This document shows positions 11,801-23,800 of a DNA stretch of 64,000 bases, piece after piece. A model generated the notes under the pieces. That model was not told the origin of the DNA and ran no database searches. It worked only from the letters and a program-made list of their open reading frames with translations. Origin of the DNA: Dysidea avara (Eukaryota; Porifera; Demospongiae; Dictyoceratida; Dysideidae); NCBI RefSeq assembly GCF_963678975.1, contig NC_089278.1, positions 12,753,959-12,817,958 on the forward strand, written 5' to 3'. Each line of letters opens with the position of its first letter. Within the stretch, counting starts at the first letter, position 1. The position numbers and the translations under genes were made by a program.

Positions 11801-14800
11801 TGCACAGCTAGCCATATAGTTGATGTCTGGAGGGTTAATGAAGTTACTGTCTACAATAGAAACCTGTAGTCTTTTTGCTTGTGGTGTGTACTACATTCAT
11901 CAAACAAAACTCAGCAGAGCCAAAACAGAAATAGCGTTACTGTTAGTTTACTTTCTGGACAGGACAGACATCATTGATGTTGATACACTAATGTCATGGA
12001 GTGGCGCTAATGCTATCTAATCGAAGGGTGAATCTCGATACTAGTCTCCAATCTGCCTCCTTCTCTTTTGCTCTTTCTATATCTACTTTGCTCAGGGAAA
12101 TTTTGTTGGCTCGTTCTAATTATAACTTAATTTACTACTTTTCATCATGTTAAGATTTGTTGGTTTTCACAATAGAACACATCTTTATTCTGTGTATTCA
12201 GTTTGTAGCTTAATTGATAGTTTGTGTTGAGCCGTATAAAATTAGCTTTTTTAGGATTTGCCAAGTAAATATGTGAATCACATTTTTGTAACTCAGCAGT
12301 GCTTTATGTAATCTTGGTACTGTCATACATTCTAACCTCCTTCTAAGGTTGAATCAAATCAAATGAAACATCTGAATGATGTAAAAGAAAGATTAAAAGC
12401 TGTATCTCAGAAGTGGGTGCTCAAATTTGGAAAGCAAAGTGTCACACCCAAGTGACCCAACAAAACTACTAGTGTAAAAATGTTCTTTCATTCAGACATA
12501 ACCAAATTACAAATATATGGAAATCACACATCTTAGCAGCACTTGTCTGTTGATTTCCTTAGCTACATGACGCTACCATATATATACACAGCTGTAGAGT
12601 ATATGCATAGCTCATGCAATCATTACTGGATAGTGTAAGCATGTATTTGAAAACAGGATTTATACTTTAGTGATATTACAGTTTTAAAGACGTATATACA
12701 CGTGAATTATCATATTTCTTCTAACAGTTAGCTCATGATATTCTTGACTCTTTGAAGGGGACAGAGAAACAGTGGGTAGTGGAGTTGCTGTTTGCTTTCA
12801 ACACAGGTGTGTGTTGTGTGTGTATGTGCATATGCGCAAGGCAGCATAGCCAAGTGGCTAGAGCATCAGCCTGGTAATCAAAAGGTTCCAGGTTCGATGC
12901 CTGTTTATGCCAATTTGGTGTTGTTGTTTCCTTGAGCAAGAAACTTTACTCCAGTCTACCCAGCTGTATATTGGGGACCTTGTGGCCTGGTGCCATCTGG
13001 GGAAGCAGCCCACCCAGCTGCTATAACATCAATGGGTACCTTGTTTTACTGGGGAAGCAAATGCCCAACTGTCCTTGTCTCATTTAGCGGTGTTGGGGTC
13101 ATTGTGGAACTTCAGGTTCTGCGACCTCTCTCCGTGATACCTGGACAATCCTCTTGCGGGTTAATAACCCTGCCCCAATAGGATTTGCCTACACAAGGCT
13201 CAAGTGCCCGAGGGGTGCACAGGAATCCCAGTGCTGGGCAATAGCTGTGTTTCACATGGCTGCCATAGGCTTTGCTAGGCTTTGTATGCATGTGGGTGTG
13301 ATGTATGTGTGGTACCCCTGTAACCCTGACCATGTGGGGGAGGATCAAGAGTCACTTGGGCTGGCCTTGCAAGCCAACAAGACGCTAAATAACGTGTTGC
13401 TATTATTGTTTGTTTTTAGGTGACTTAGAGAAATTTGAGTCTCTCAGACCAAAATGGTCTCAACAGGTACTCATCACATATGTACTTGATGTGTGCAAAT
13501 TTTGTATTCATTCCTAAACTATGTTTTTTTGTAGCCTGATCTTGTTGACAACTACAATAAACTATCTAGGAAGATCCGCCTCCTCTGTTTCATGGAGGTA
13601 AGTCATGTGTGTGTTTACTAACATACCATAGATGTAAATAGCTCCAAAACAGAAAGGGTTAGTGGATTTTATAGAGTACTCCTTAGTTACTGTACGAAAT
13701 TTTTATTCTGACCATTGTTCAATTGAGTAACTACTGGACAATCATTGGACTACACATGAACATTTTGTTTATGTACTACTTGCAAGACATCTAATTTTAA
13801 GTGTTTTGTACCAAATGACTCTAGCCTCTAACTTAGTGATATGATGAAAGTACAATGGTCCAATGCCATAAGTCATCTCATCCCACATAGCTACTAGCAG
13901 TATGTGTTGTGTACTGATGTTGTGATGTGTTTCTTTACTCAGCTGATATTCAACCGACATGCTCACGATAGAACCATATCATTCTCTACTATAGCAACAG
14001 CTGCACAGGTTCCTTTACCTGAGGTTAGTGGTCTTATAAATAGTTATGATAAATAATACAGTGGTCACGTGAGTGGCACGTACTCCTTGTTAGTAGTAGT
14101 GAGTGCAAGGATATTGTGCTGTGTCTAAAAAACTGTGTGGTTATGCAAAGAGTCTTAGCAGTCAATAGTTTTCACTGCTTAATAGTAATAGCATTTGCCT
14201 CGTTTTACTGTTTTTAGAAAATTGGTAAGGCCAGGTACTTGGAATTAAAATTTTGATCCCTGGGGTATTGCATTACATTACAACACAATCATGTACCAAT
14301 ATGCTACTGTGTGAATGCTACATTTACTTTCTTCACATTTGTAGCACTAAAAATTGTTCCCCTGAAAATGATATCTGGGAAATAGCATCTTGTCACCAAT
14401 TGATTGTTCTATTAGAGTAGTTGGGAGTGCTGCCAGAGTGTGTAGATTTGTATAACTTGGAAGTCCAGTTCCATATTTTAGTCATTTCTTATGTGATACA
14501 TAACACAGAATCACATGTGGCATACATGTTAAATGGTGAAATAACTGCATATCATCATACAGTATGCTAGTACTGTAGCGTAGGTTGTACTTTCCACAAA
14601 ACAATAAATAAATAAACAATTGGCCAAAAACCAGCCTTGCGATTCCTTCATGGCACCTTGGTAGTATAACACATAACTCAATAATGGCTAGTGCTACAGA
14701 ATCTTAATTTTTTTCACTATTCGATGTTACATCAGCCCGACAGATACCTTTTGGCCTACTGTAGTACGTGCAATGCATGCTTTATGGACTTACCTGTGTC

Positions 14801-17800
14801 CTCCTTTGTGTCCCATTTATCTTTTCTGACAGTGCAAGGTGTCGATTTGCGGTATCCAGTGTGATGGCTTCCCTACACGTTTGTAACAGAAATCGCTGGC
14901 ACAAACAACTATAAACTCGTTGCTAACTACTCACATGACACTATATATCACATACATCCAGTATACTCTAGGATACTAATATAGTTATGTTCTGGTTAAT
15001 GTCTGTTGTTACATTATCTCTTCCTTGTGTTAAAGACCTGTCCCTAGGTCTGTAAAATCTTCTGTTTCCTTTTCCTGGATTTCTTCCCTTACCAGGATAC
15101 ATCCAGCGGTTCCGGTGGACAAAGGGTGACTTGATCGCAATTGACTAGAACAGACTATTCCTGGCGTTTGTCCACTGGCGTCATCACAACTCCATTGGTT
15201 TTCAGTTCCAGAATTCGATAAGAACTATGGTAAGGAAGAGCCAGCTTCCTTTGTTTGCCAGTATCTTCATGTTGCATGTACACCATAACTCTGTCTCCAA
15301 TGTTATATTTCATCTTCTGAGTCTTCTTGTCATTTTGTGGTTTTTGTTTCTGTTGTGACTTTCCAATCTTCTGCTTAACTATTTCCCTAGCTTCGGTTAG
15401 CCCATTCACTAGATGTGTCCAGTAATCTTGGGTTGGTAACATAGGAGTAGAAGGAGCAGTTTCAGTGGGAATCTTCCATACAGCAGGAAGAACGAAGACT
15501 CCTGTGTAGATTCACAAGGTTTGACTCGATTAGAGAAAAGCAGCTGTTGCAAATGTTGATCCCACTCAACCTCAAATGTATGTACATACTTGACCTTATT
15601 GTCCTGTTCATATTCTCAACCAGACCATCAGTCTGGGGATGTAGTATTTACTTTAGTCATTCCTAAAACAGCACACACTTGCTTCATCAATTCATAGAGT
15701 AAATTCTGTCCCCGATCAGACAGCAGCTCCACAGGAACTCCATGGTGACGCGCAATATTATCAACCAACAATTGTACAATAGTTTCTGTTGTCTGATCTG
15801 AAGTGGGGTAGGCCTCAACCCACTTCGTAAAGTAATCCACAAATACATCAATGTGCTTATTTCCAGAAGTTGTTAGCAGCATTTTAAGTATATCAACTCG
15901 AACTCTTTCAAACACTCCATTAACAAGTATAGGTGACAATGGTGCCCTAACCTTTCTTCCAGTACCTTGTTATTGAAGCACAACTCCGACAAAAGTAATA
16001 TACATCACTGCACATTTTGCCCCACCAGTAATGTTGTGTCAGCATACACTACAATCCTCTTGCTGCAAAATGCCCACCAAAACTACCAGCATGGTTCTCT
16101 TCCATTAATTTCTGTTTATATGAATCAGGAACTGCTAAAGGTCCTGCTACTTTAGCAGACCATGGTACAAAATGACGATAGTAGCTGGCAAGTCCTAAAA
16201 ACTCTCTAAGGGATTTCTCCTTTGTTGGGACAGGAAAATCTCGGACAACCCTTACAATAGTAGCCTTCTGCAGAGACAGCATGGCCCAAATACAACACTT
16301 CAGAACAACCAAATTTGCATTTCTCAGGATGCAATTTCAAGAATTTCAAGGTGATTAAATATCTTCCCTAAATTTTCTATATGCTTGTCAACAGACCTGG
16401 AGTACACGATTATGTCATCTATATATGTATACACTACTAAACTGATTCAACCCTGCTAGAGCTATCTGCATTACCCTCTGGAAGTTAGCCTGGGCATTCC
16501 AAATGGTCTCACTCAGAATTCAAATAGCCCATCCTTTGTCACAAATGCAGTCTTCTGACGTGAGGAACTCTGTACTAGAATCTGCCGATGGCCAGTGCAA
16601 GCATCTAAAGTAGAAAACACCTTCCTTCCACTTACTGATCAAGGAGGTCATCAATATGCAGTAAAGGGAACACATCCTTCCTGGTAGCAGCATTTAGATT
16701 CCTATAATCTACACAAAACCTGAGACTACCATCAGGCTTATGAACCATTACTATGGGACTGGCCCAAGGGCTATTTGATTCTTCAATCACTCCTGTAGTG
16801 AACATCTCCTCTACCATCTTAGTAACTTCTGGCCTAAGAGCAAAGGGATATGACGAGGACATTGCCTCACTGGTGGACTGTCACCCATGTCAATAACATG
16901 TTGGTATCAGTAACTTCCCCCTACTCTGATTTCTGTAAAGAAAACACACCATGAGCTAGTACCGCACAACTAATAATCTTATGCATGTCTTCTTGTGAAA
17001 GCATGCCTCCAGCTGTATTTAGCATCTTCAGTTTAACCTTCCAGTCATCAGAACCCAATGTCTCAATACTTGTGCATTTTTGAACACATTATTTTATGGA
17101 CGTTTATGAGTGCCAGCACTATATATTTCATGTATTGTCCTGACTACAGGGTGATATTATGGAAGAAACTTTGTAGATGTCAGCTGCCTCAACTGCTTCA
17201 CTCAAACCCTTGCCATCATTGTCTATGTTTCACCTGGTGTGCCCCGAACAACAAGCTTCTACTTCAGCCTCCAATTGCTTACTCACACTTAAATTTTTGC
17301 ATCCTCACTGTACTCTTATCACCTAGTGAAATCAGAGCAGTTTCAACCTGCAAGTCTGTCTGATTAAAAATTATACGGTTAAGCTCAAACAACACAGGTT
17401 AACAAACCAATATCTGAATGGATCAAGAATGGTACAGTGACTTGTTTGCTCTTCCACTCAATAATCAATTCTACTTCAGCACCTGAATAGTCATGGAGAA
17501 TCACTCCCGGTGCCTGCAAGCAACTTTCTTGAACAATTCAAATGACATAATAGTAGCAGATGATCCGTGGCTTTTACCGTCGTACTACCTACCAATAATG
17601 TCAACATAGTACAGCGGTCCCACTGCTTCGGATACTGCATCAACATCAACAACTCTATCATATGAGGTAGACAAGAGTTAGACTTTTGCAGCTATCCATT
17701 CCTCCTGTAGTCGTTGACATTGTGTCACTACTCCCTCCCGACTGTGACTCACAATTTTCATCTGTCTCACTTGTATACACTTGTAGAACCTTTCTGCTTA

Positions 17801-20800
17801 GTTGTCTCAGGAGGAGGCTTCCTTTGGGGATACTAACAATTTAGGTGACTTTTACTCCCACATTTGTAACATGTTCTAGGCTATCTACTTGTAGTTCGAG
17901 CAGATCCTTCAGTGGTGGCTCCTTGGTTACCAGTATGTGCTACAGTTTTATTAGATTCACATTCTGCTCTTTTCCTATGATATGGCTTCTCAGTTGAGAG
18001 GTGTCATGGATCTCTAGCAATTGTTTCTTTTGCTCTTCTGCTGCTCTTGCCTGGTGCAAAGCATCCACAAACAAGTTGGCAGAGGGTAAGACTTTTCCTG
18101 CCACTTCATCAATAGTCCCTGCACAAACAAATCCCGTTTAGCAACTCTAGGGATGCTACATCATTCCAGGTCTCTTTCCATAGCTCTTTTCAAACAGCGA
18201 TTCAAAGTCCTGGGTATAACTATCAACTGTTTCCTCAGTCTTTGCTTTCTTTGCAGATAGTAGTGCTTCATTCTGAACTGGATGCCATCGTTTGCTGAGA
18301 GATTCTACTGTGCTTGTGAATGTGTTACGAGATTCTGAAGGAAGGAGCACATATGTCTGTTCTGCATGCCCTACCAAATGTAGTTCAAACTGTAACAACT
18401 TCTGTCTATCAGTCCATGATTCCAGCTCTGCATATCTGGACGATTTCTGGACCCATCAATCAAAAGCATCACCATCTTGTTCGTTACTACCAGAGAACTG
18501 CAAAAGAGAAGGAAGTGTCAATTTCCTTGTACTGTATTGTCTTGTTCTCTACACTAATTTGTCGATGCTATCATCAGTAGTATCAGCCTGAAACTGGGGA
18601 ATGTTAGGTCTTCCTCACTAGCAGTGGCTGTTCCAGGTTAGCCCTTCTCTCCAAAAGGATCACCTTCTCCTCTAATAGCTTTATCATATTATCTCGAATT
18701 GCCAGTTCCCTTTTGTGTACATGTACTTGTTACAATTCATATCAAGTTGTCGAGCCACTTCCAGCTCAATGTCCTGCTCCATTATGTCAATTGACATTCG
18801 TAATTGTTTATTCTCTTGCTGTAGTCGTTCAGTACTAGCATCAATATGCAGTTCACTATTGGCGCTGCTTGAGGTACCACTGATTCTATGGCCTGTAGCA
18901 ACATCATACATGGCAACTAAGCCACTCATCTCATGTCCTTCTGAGACAATAGAGTCTGGAGGTGTAGCTGGCACACTTTTCTGCAGCTATTCAAGACAAC
19001 TTTGTGCTAGTTTCAATTCCAGTATGCTTTTTTCGTCTTTACAATGCTCTAATTCAGTTAATAACTCACTGCTTGCATTATCAGCCACTACGAGCTGTGT
19101 CTAGCTGTACTTGTAACTCTTCAATCCATTTACAGAGGTCCCCTCTCTATGACTCATGGGGCATAGTGACTCAAAAGCTTCCTCTACTCTGGAGTGATTC
19201 CCTCATAGTTCCAATTAACTCCTTCAGAGAAAAACACTCCAGCACTAACTGTACTATAAGGTTAGCTGAATAACCTTTTCAGGTGCCTATTTATACACGG
19301 CACCAAGGAATACTTGTGACAGCAAAGTTTTCGGCCAAGTAGCTACTGTGTGACACTTCTCCAGTCACCACCTTCAGGCTGTTGAACAAAGACGCAACAC
19401 CAAAGTCAACCAAATAACTTTTTGTGGTGCCTATTCACACCTGGCACCAAGGAATTTCTGCCAAAAATTTTTGGTCAAAACTGAACCCTCCTTCAAACAC
19501 CAGCCAATACCTTGGTGTGGACCTCCAAATGAAACGATGCTACCTGTTCAAGTCTCGAAACAAACCCGAAGAGTTACTTGCAAACAACTATATACTCGTT
19601 GCTAATTACTTCACGTGACACTATATATCATATACATACAGTATACTGTATATAATAGTTATGTTCTGGTTAAATGTCTGTTGTTACACTCTCTACAAGT
19701 TGACTTGTTTATAACTCTCTACATGGTGACTTGTTGCATTGTTCAATCTAATGGATGGGGCTCTGATAGGATGACTGCACTATTAGAGTGTCTTGATCAA
19801 CCACTCGCTACACGTGGTTCCAATGGATTTGTCTTAACCATTGAAAGGCTTTTCTATGATGATTAATCCACTTATTTACCAGCTTTTGGCTCTTTGCTGC
19901 GGTTTGCCTGGTGGGCATGGCAAGTAACAGTTTTAATTGGTAAAACTCACTTATGTGATTGTTACACTCTGTTAGTTTTTGCACTTTTCTTCCAAACCAC
20001 TACATGTTTGATAGTTTACCTATCCACATACTGACTTTTAACTTCTTCCCAAAAGTGGTTTACCCTGTTCTCGTGACAACATGTTGGTGTTATTTTTTGT
20101 GAATAATCATCAATAACTCTATGACTCTTTATCATATTCAAACCAAAATTGGTACCAAGATTTGCCTTTAACCCCACTTGTGTGTGCCAAATTTCAAGGT
20201 AATTAGATAAGACATTTGCATTTTATGGCAGCTTTCAAAAAAAATAGGGTAAAAAACTGTTTTTGAAGGCTTGTATCTCAGGAATGCCTGAAGTGATTAT
20301 ACCGAAACTTTTTTCACCAGGATTTTTAAAGGTTGCACCCTTTTTATACAGCTTGGCTGTTTTTGTATGGATTTCACTTCTTTTTGTATTTTAAATATAT
20401 ACCCTGAAGCCAACCATAAACTGGCTTTGAGGTTTGCTTTTACACAAATCATTGTTCTTATCTACAGGTGCAATCAAGACAAACTACTGCTCTATCAATA
20501 CAGAAAGATACCTACTGATCCAATACCAAAGCCAATTTAAAATCATACTGATATAATTTTGTGCTTGCTTATTCACGGCTATAAAGTTATATAGTGCCTG
20601 TATTTGTTTGAAATAGCAAAGTAAATTCCTTCCAAGTTATGATTGTATTATTTGTCTATTAGCATTTTGCAGTGACTGTTCTATTAGAGTACGTCAATTT
20701 TGCGTGCAAGTTGCAGTTTTTAACAGAGCAACTGCACCTTTATGTTAGAATATGATTTCCAGCCAAATTTACTAGCATAGCACTTAGGATGATTATGATT

Positions 20801-23800
20801 ATGACGAGTAGATCTTAGTAGTAGTGTACTACCCTGCTGATCTGTACCAACATGGCTATAATATCGGCTTTGATTTTATGGAATACTAGAGAAGTTGCAA
20901 TAGTATTGTATTACAGAGTTAGTTTGATTACTTTTGTAATGCTCTAATAGAGTGCACATTTTTTCAAATAGAACACACATAGAATGTTATAGATTTCCCA
21001 TTGGTAAATCTATGAAACAATGAGCTATTAAGTATATTTTAGCTAGAATTTTCAATTATAAAGTAGAAAGTAGGTGAGGTGAACAGTCGTGATAGCAGCG
21101 GCTCAGTGGTTAAGGATTTGGGTGTTCATTATGGAGGTCCCTGGTTTGAACGTTGGTAAGCTGTTTTTGACATTTTTCATGCACCTTTTTACCCCGTGAT
21201 GACTGTTCTATTAGAGTATTTCAATCCCAGTTGTTTGGGTTTTGCTTTGCAACTTTATAGCTGTCAATGTGATTTCTTTTAAACCACAAAAGTTCAAGCT
21301 ATGATGGTTAACCTATATGCATACTGATTTTAAAGTTATTCCCATAAGCAGTTTACCCTGTAGGCGTGATAACAAGTCAGCCTTTTTTAACGTAAACAAT
21401 CGTCGAAAGCTCTGTGACTATTAATCAGATTTGCACCAAATGTGAACATGATTGTGCCGCAATGCATTCTTAAAGTGTATCAAAGCTCATGAAAATTGAG
21501 CTATGCATGTGCATTTTGTAATGTGGAATAATCTAACGTTTCCTAAACAAAGAAAATAATGAAACTGAATTTTGAAGGCTCATATTTCACAACTGCATTA
21601 GGCAATCTTGCTCAAATTTGGTATGTGGGATGCTGAAGGTGGAGGGTTTTTATAGTCTATAAAATGATTCCAATTCAAGAAAGGAGCATGTATGCATTCC
21701 TGTAAATGCACTCACGGTGTGGAATGCTGGCTTTCTTGGCCATATGACACTGTCGTGTGTCTTGATTAACAAACTGGTATGGCATGTTGGGTCACACAAC
21801 ATACTGTGTACCTTGATACAGTCCTTGATGTACATGCTGTATATTAATCTGCTAGATGCAAACAATTACATTGTGTATTGCCTTTCAAGGTGGAGCATTT
21901 GGTGATGAAGGCTCTCTCCCTTGGGCTAGTGAGGGGGAGTATTGATCAAGTCAGTCAGGAAGTTACCATGACTTGGGTACAACCACGAGTATTGGATATC
22001 AGTCAGGTATATGACATACCTTACTTAAAACCATCTACATTTATAGTTCTGTATCAGTGACATAAATACAGCCGTGTTCTACATATATGTGTATGTCAGC
22101 AAGCACTGATAGAGAATGTTACAAAGTCATACTTGATTTCCTGCTGTGTTCCCTTTTATTGTGTTAAGGGCCAAGGAAGTCATTAAGGAAGTTCTCTATA
22201 GTACAATGTGGTCCATTCATGTTTGTTATGTGGTGGCTGGGCCACAGTTAATGATCATGGATAATAGCCTTGTTTGGATTTAAACCACAATGTGTTCCCT
22301 TCAGGTCATACATACCACTGAAACTAGTAGTCTTTTAGACACAATTGATGTAATGTTTTGGTTAGTTTTTAGTTTTCTTAACAAATCAAGTTAGAAAGTT
22401 TGGTGTTATGCTGTACATATATTGACTACCACGATGTGCACTGCAGTAGTATTGGTAGTGTGCTATACACATCCATAACACTACTGAGTGGGCCAATTGA
22501 AAACAGTGGAAATAGAAAGTGGAACAGGAAATTATACTGAAATGGAGAGAAGCTGGAGCTGTAAGTGGAGGGAGAAAATAATTGAACTATGGTCCAGTAA
22601 AACCTGTCCACCTCTTACCAGCTCTATCACAAGTTTGACAATGACCATGTCAAATAAGTCCTATTTCTACTTCATGACCTCATCAATAGAGTCGTCTTCT
22701 TATTGAGACCATATTCATCAATTTAATTATACAAACTGTATGGACAAGACTTTGTCTGGCACACTGTGTACCAGGAGCCCATAATTGCTGCCCATAAACA
22801 AAGCATATGTGGCCCCTGTTATTACTTTAAGCCAATGTATTATAAGAACAGTATGCAGCCTCATAACTAGAGTTAAGTGTCGTACTAAATATGGTCTTAA
22901 ATTAGGAAACTGTATTGTACCTTATTAGAAGTCATGAGGTGTCCTCCATAATGTGTTTGAGATCTGCTGGACATGATCAATAATTCAATATAATATTGAA
23001 GGTCTTAATGAGGTTATAAAATGCAATATTTGGAACCTAGCTGGTTGACATAGTCACTACTACTACGCTGTGGTCTTTGGAGGTAGCCAGATATTAGTCT
23101 CTGTAAAGATATGGCCACTAAGTCTGTCTGCCAGCAGGCCCAGCACATGTTGTTGACTAACCATCAGTAGTACACTTGTATTTTGTAAAGCGTTGATATG
23201 ATAAAGTCAGGTTTTACTGTAGCATTACATATTTCTCTCCACTGCTGGTTCATCTTGCTGTGAAATACGATTTTAACTATTGTTGTTTATTGAAGGGATG
23301 AACAAACTATATAGATACACACCCTAATTTTTATTTTAAATGCTACCTATGCATACACTTATTCTATTAAATGCAGAAAAAAATACCAGTGACTTGATCC
23401 TCGTAGTCGTACTAAAGGATCCATAGAATCTGGAGCTTTCTCTTCTATAAACTTGAACACGTTGGATTGTATCACTAGCAAAGTGTTCTATTGTATGTGC
23501 TGTCCCAATAGGAATAGAATGTAAAAACCTATACAGAATCTTAACTTGCAGAAAAGTATCCAGATCCTCTAGCAACATGCAATATAAGCACATGATAAGT
23601 GAATATCCAAAAATATGTTTTGTTTATCACACAGTGGGTCATATGTTGTAAAATTTGCAAATTATAGGTTTGCTTTCAAAAATTTCTGTTGATTGACTAA
23701 AAGTCAAAGATATCATTTGTAAGTTTTAGCAATCACAGAAATTATGCTAGATGCTGGTTCGCTAAATTGGGGCCTGTTGTACGGTAAGTTGTAGTCTGTG

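Larger units (their letters stand above)
14897..19688 (-). mobile_element. Decayed Ty3/gypsy-like LTR retrotransposon in PSMD13 intron
   Basis: A ~4.8-kb element in antisense orientation to the host gene. It has two short LTRs (117 and 110 bp) around a 4.6-kb interior. On the minus strand the order is gag (18974 to ~18156), a broken zinc-knuckle CYKCGSKSH (~17865), reverse transcriptase (16862 to ~16380), RNase H (16312-16049) and integrase (15939-15155). This gag-RT-RNaseH-IN order defines the Ty3/gypsy type. Frameshifts and stops break every domain, so it is not functional as read. No convincing 5-bp target duplication was found. Confidence 0.88.

Noticed and set aside
12837..12908. tRNA gene
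   Set aside because: Box A and box B are present, but the sequence continues into a body shared by three copies and the stems are imperfect, so it is a SINE head.
14890..19700. Target-site duplication of the gypsy element
   Set aside because: The outer flanks AATCGC and CTCTCT do not match, so no duplication is claimed.
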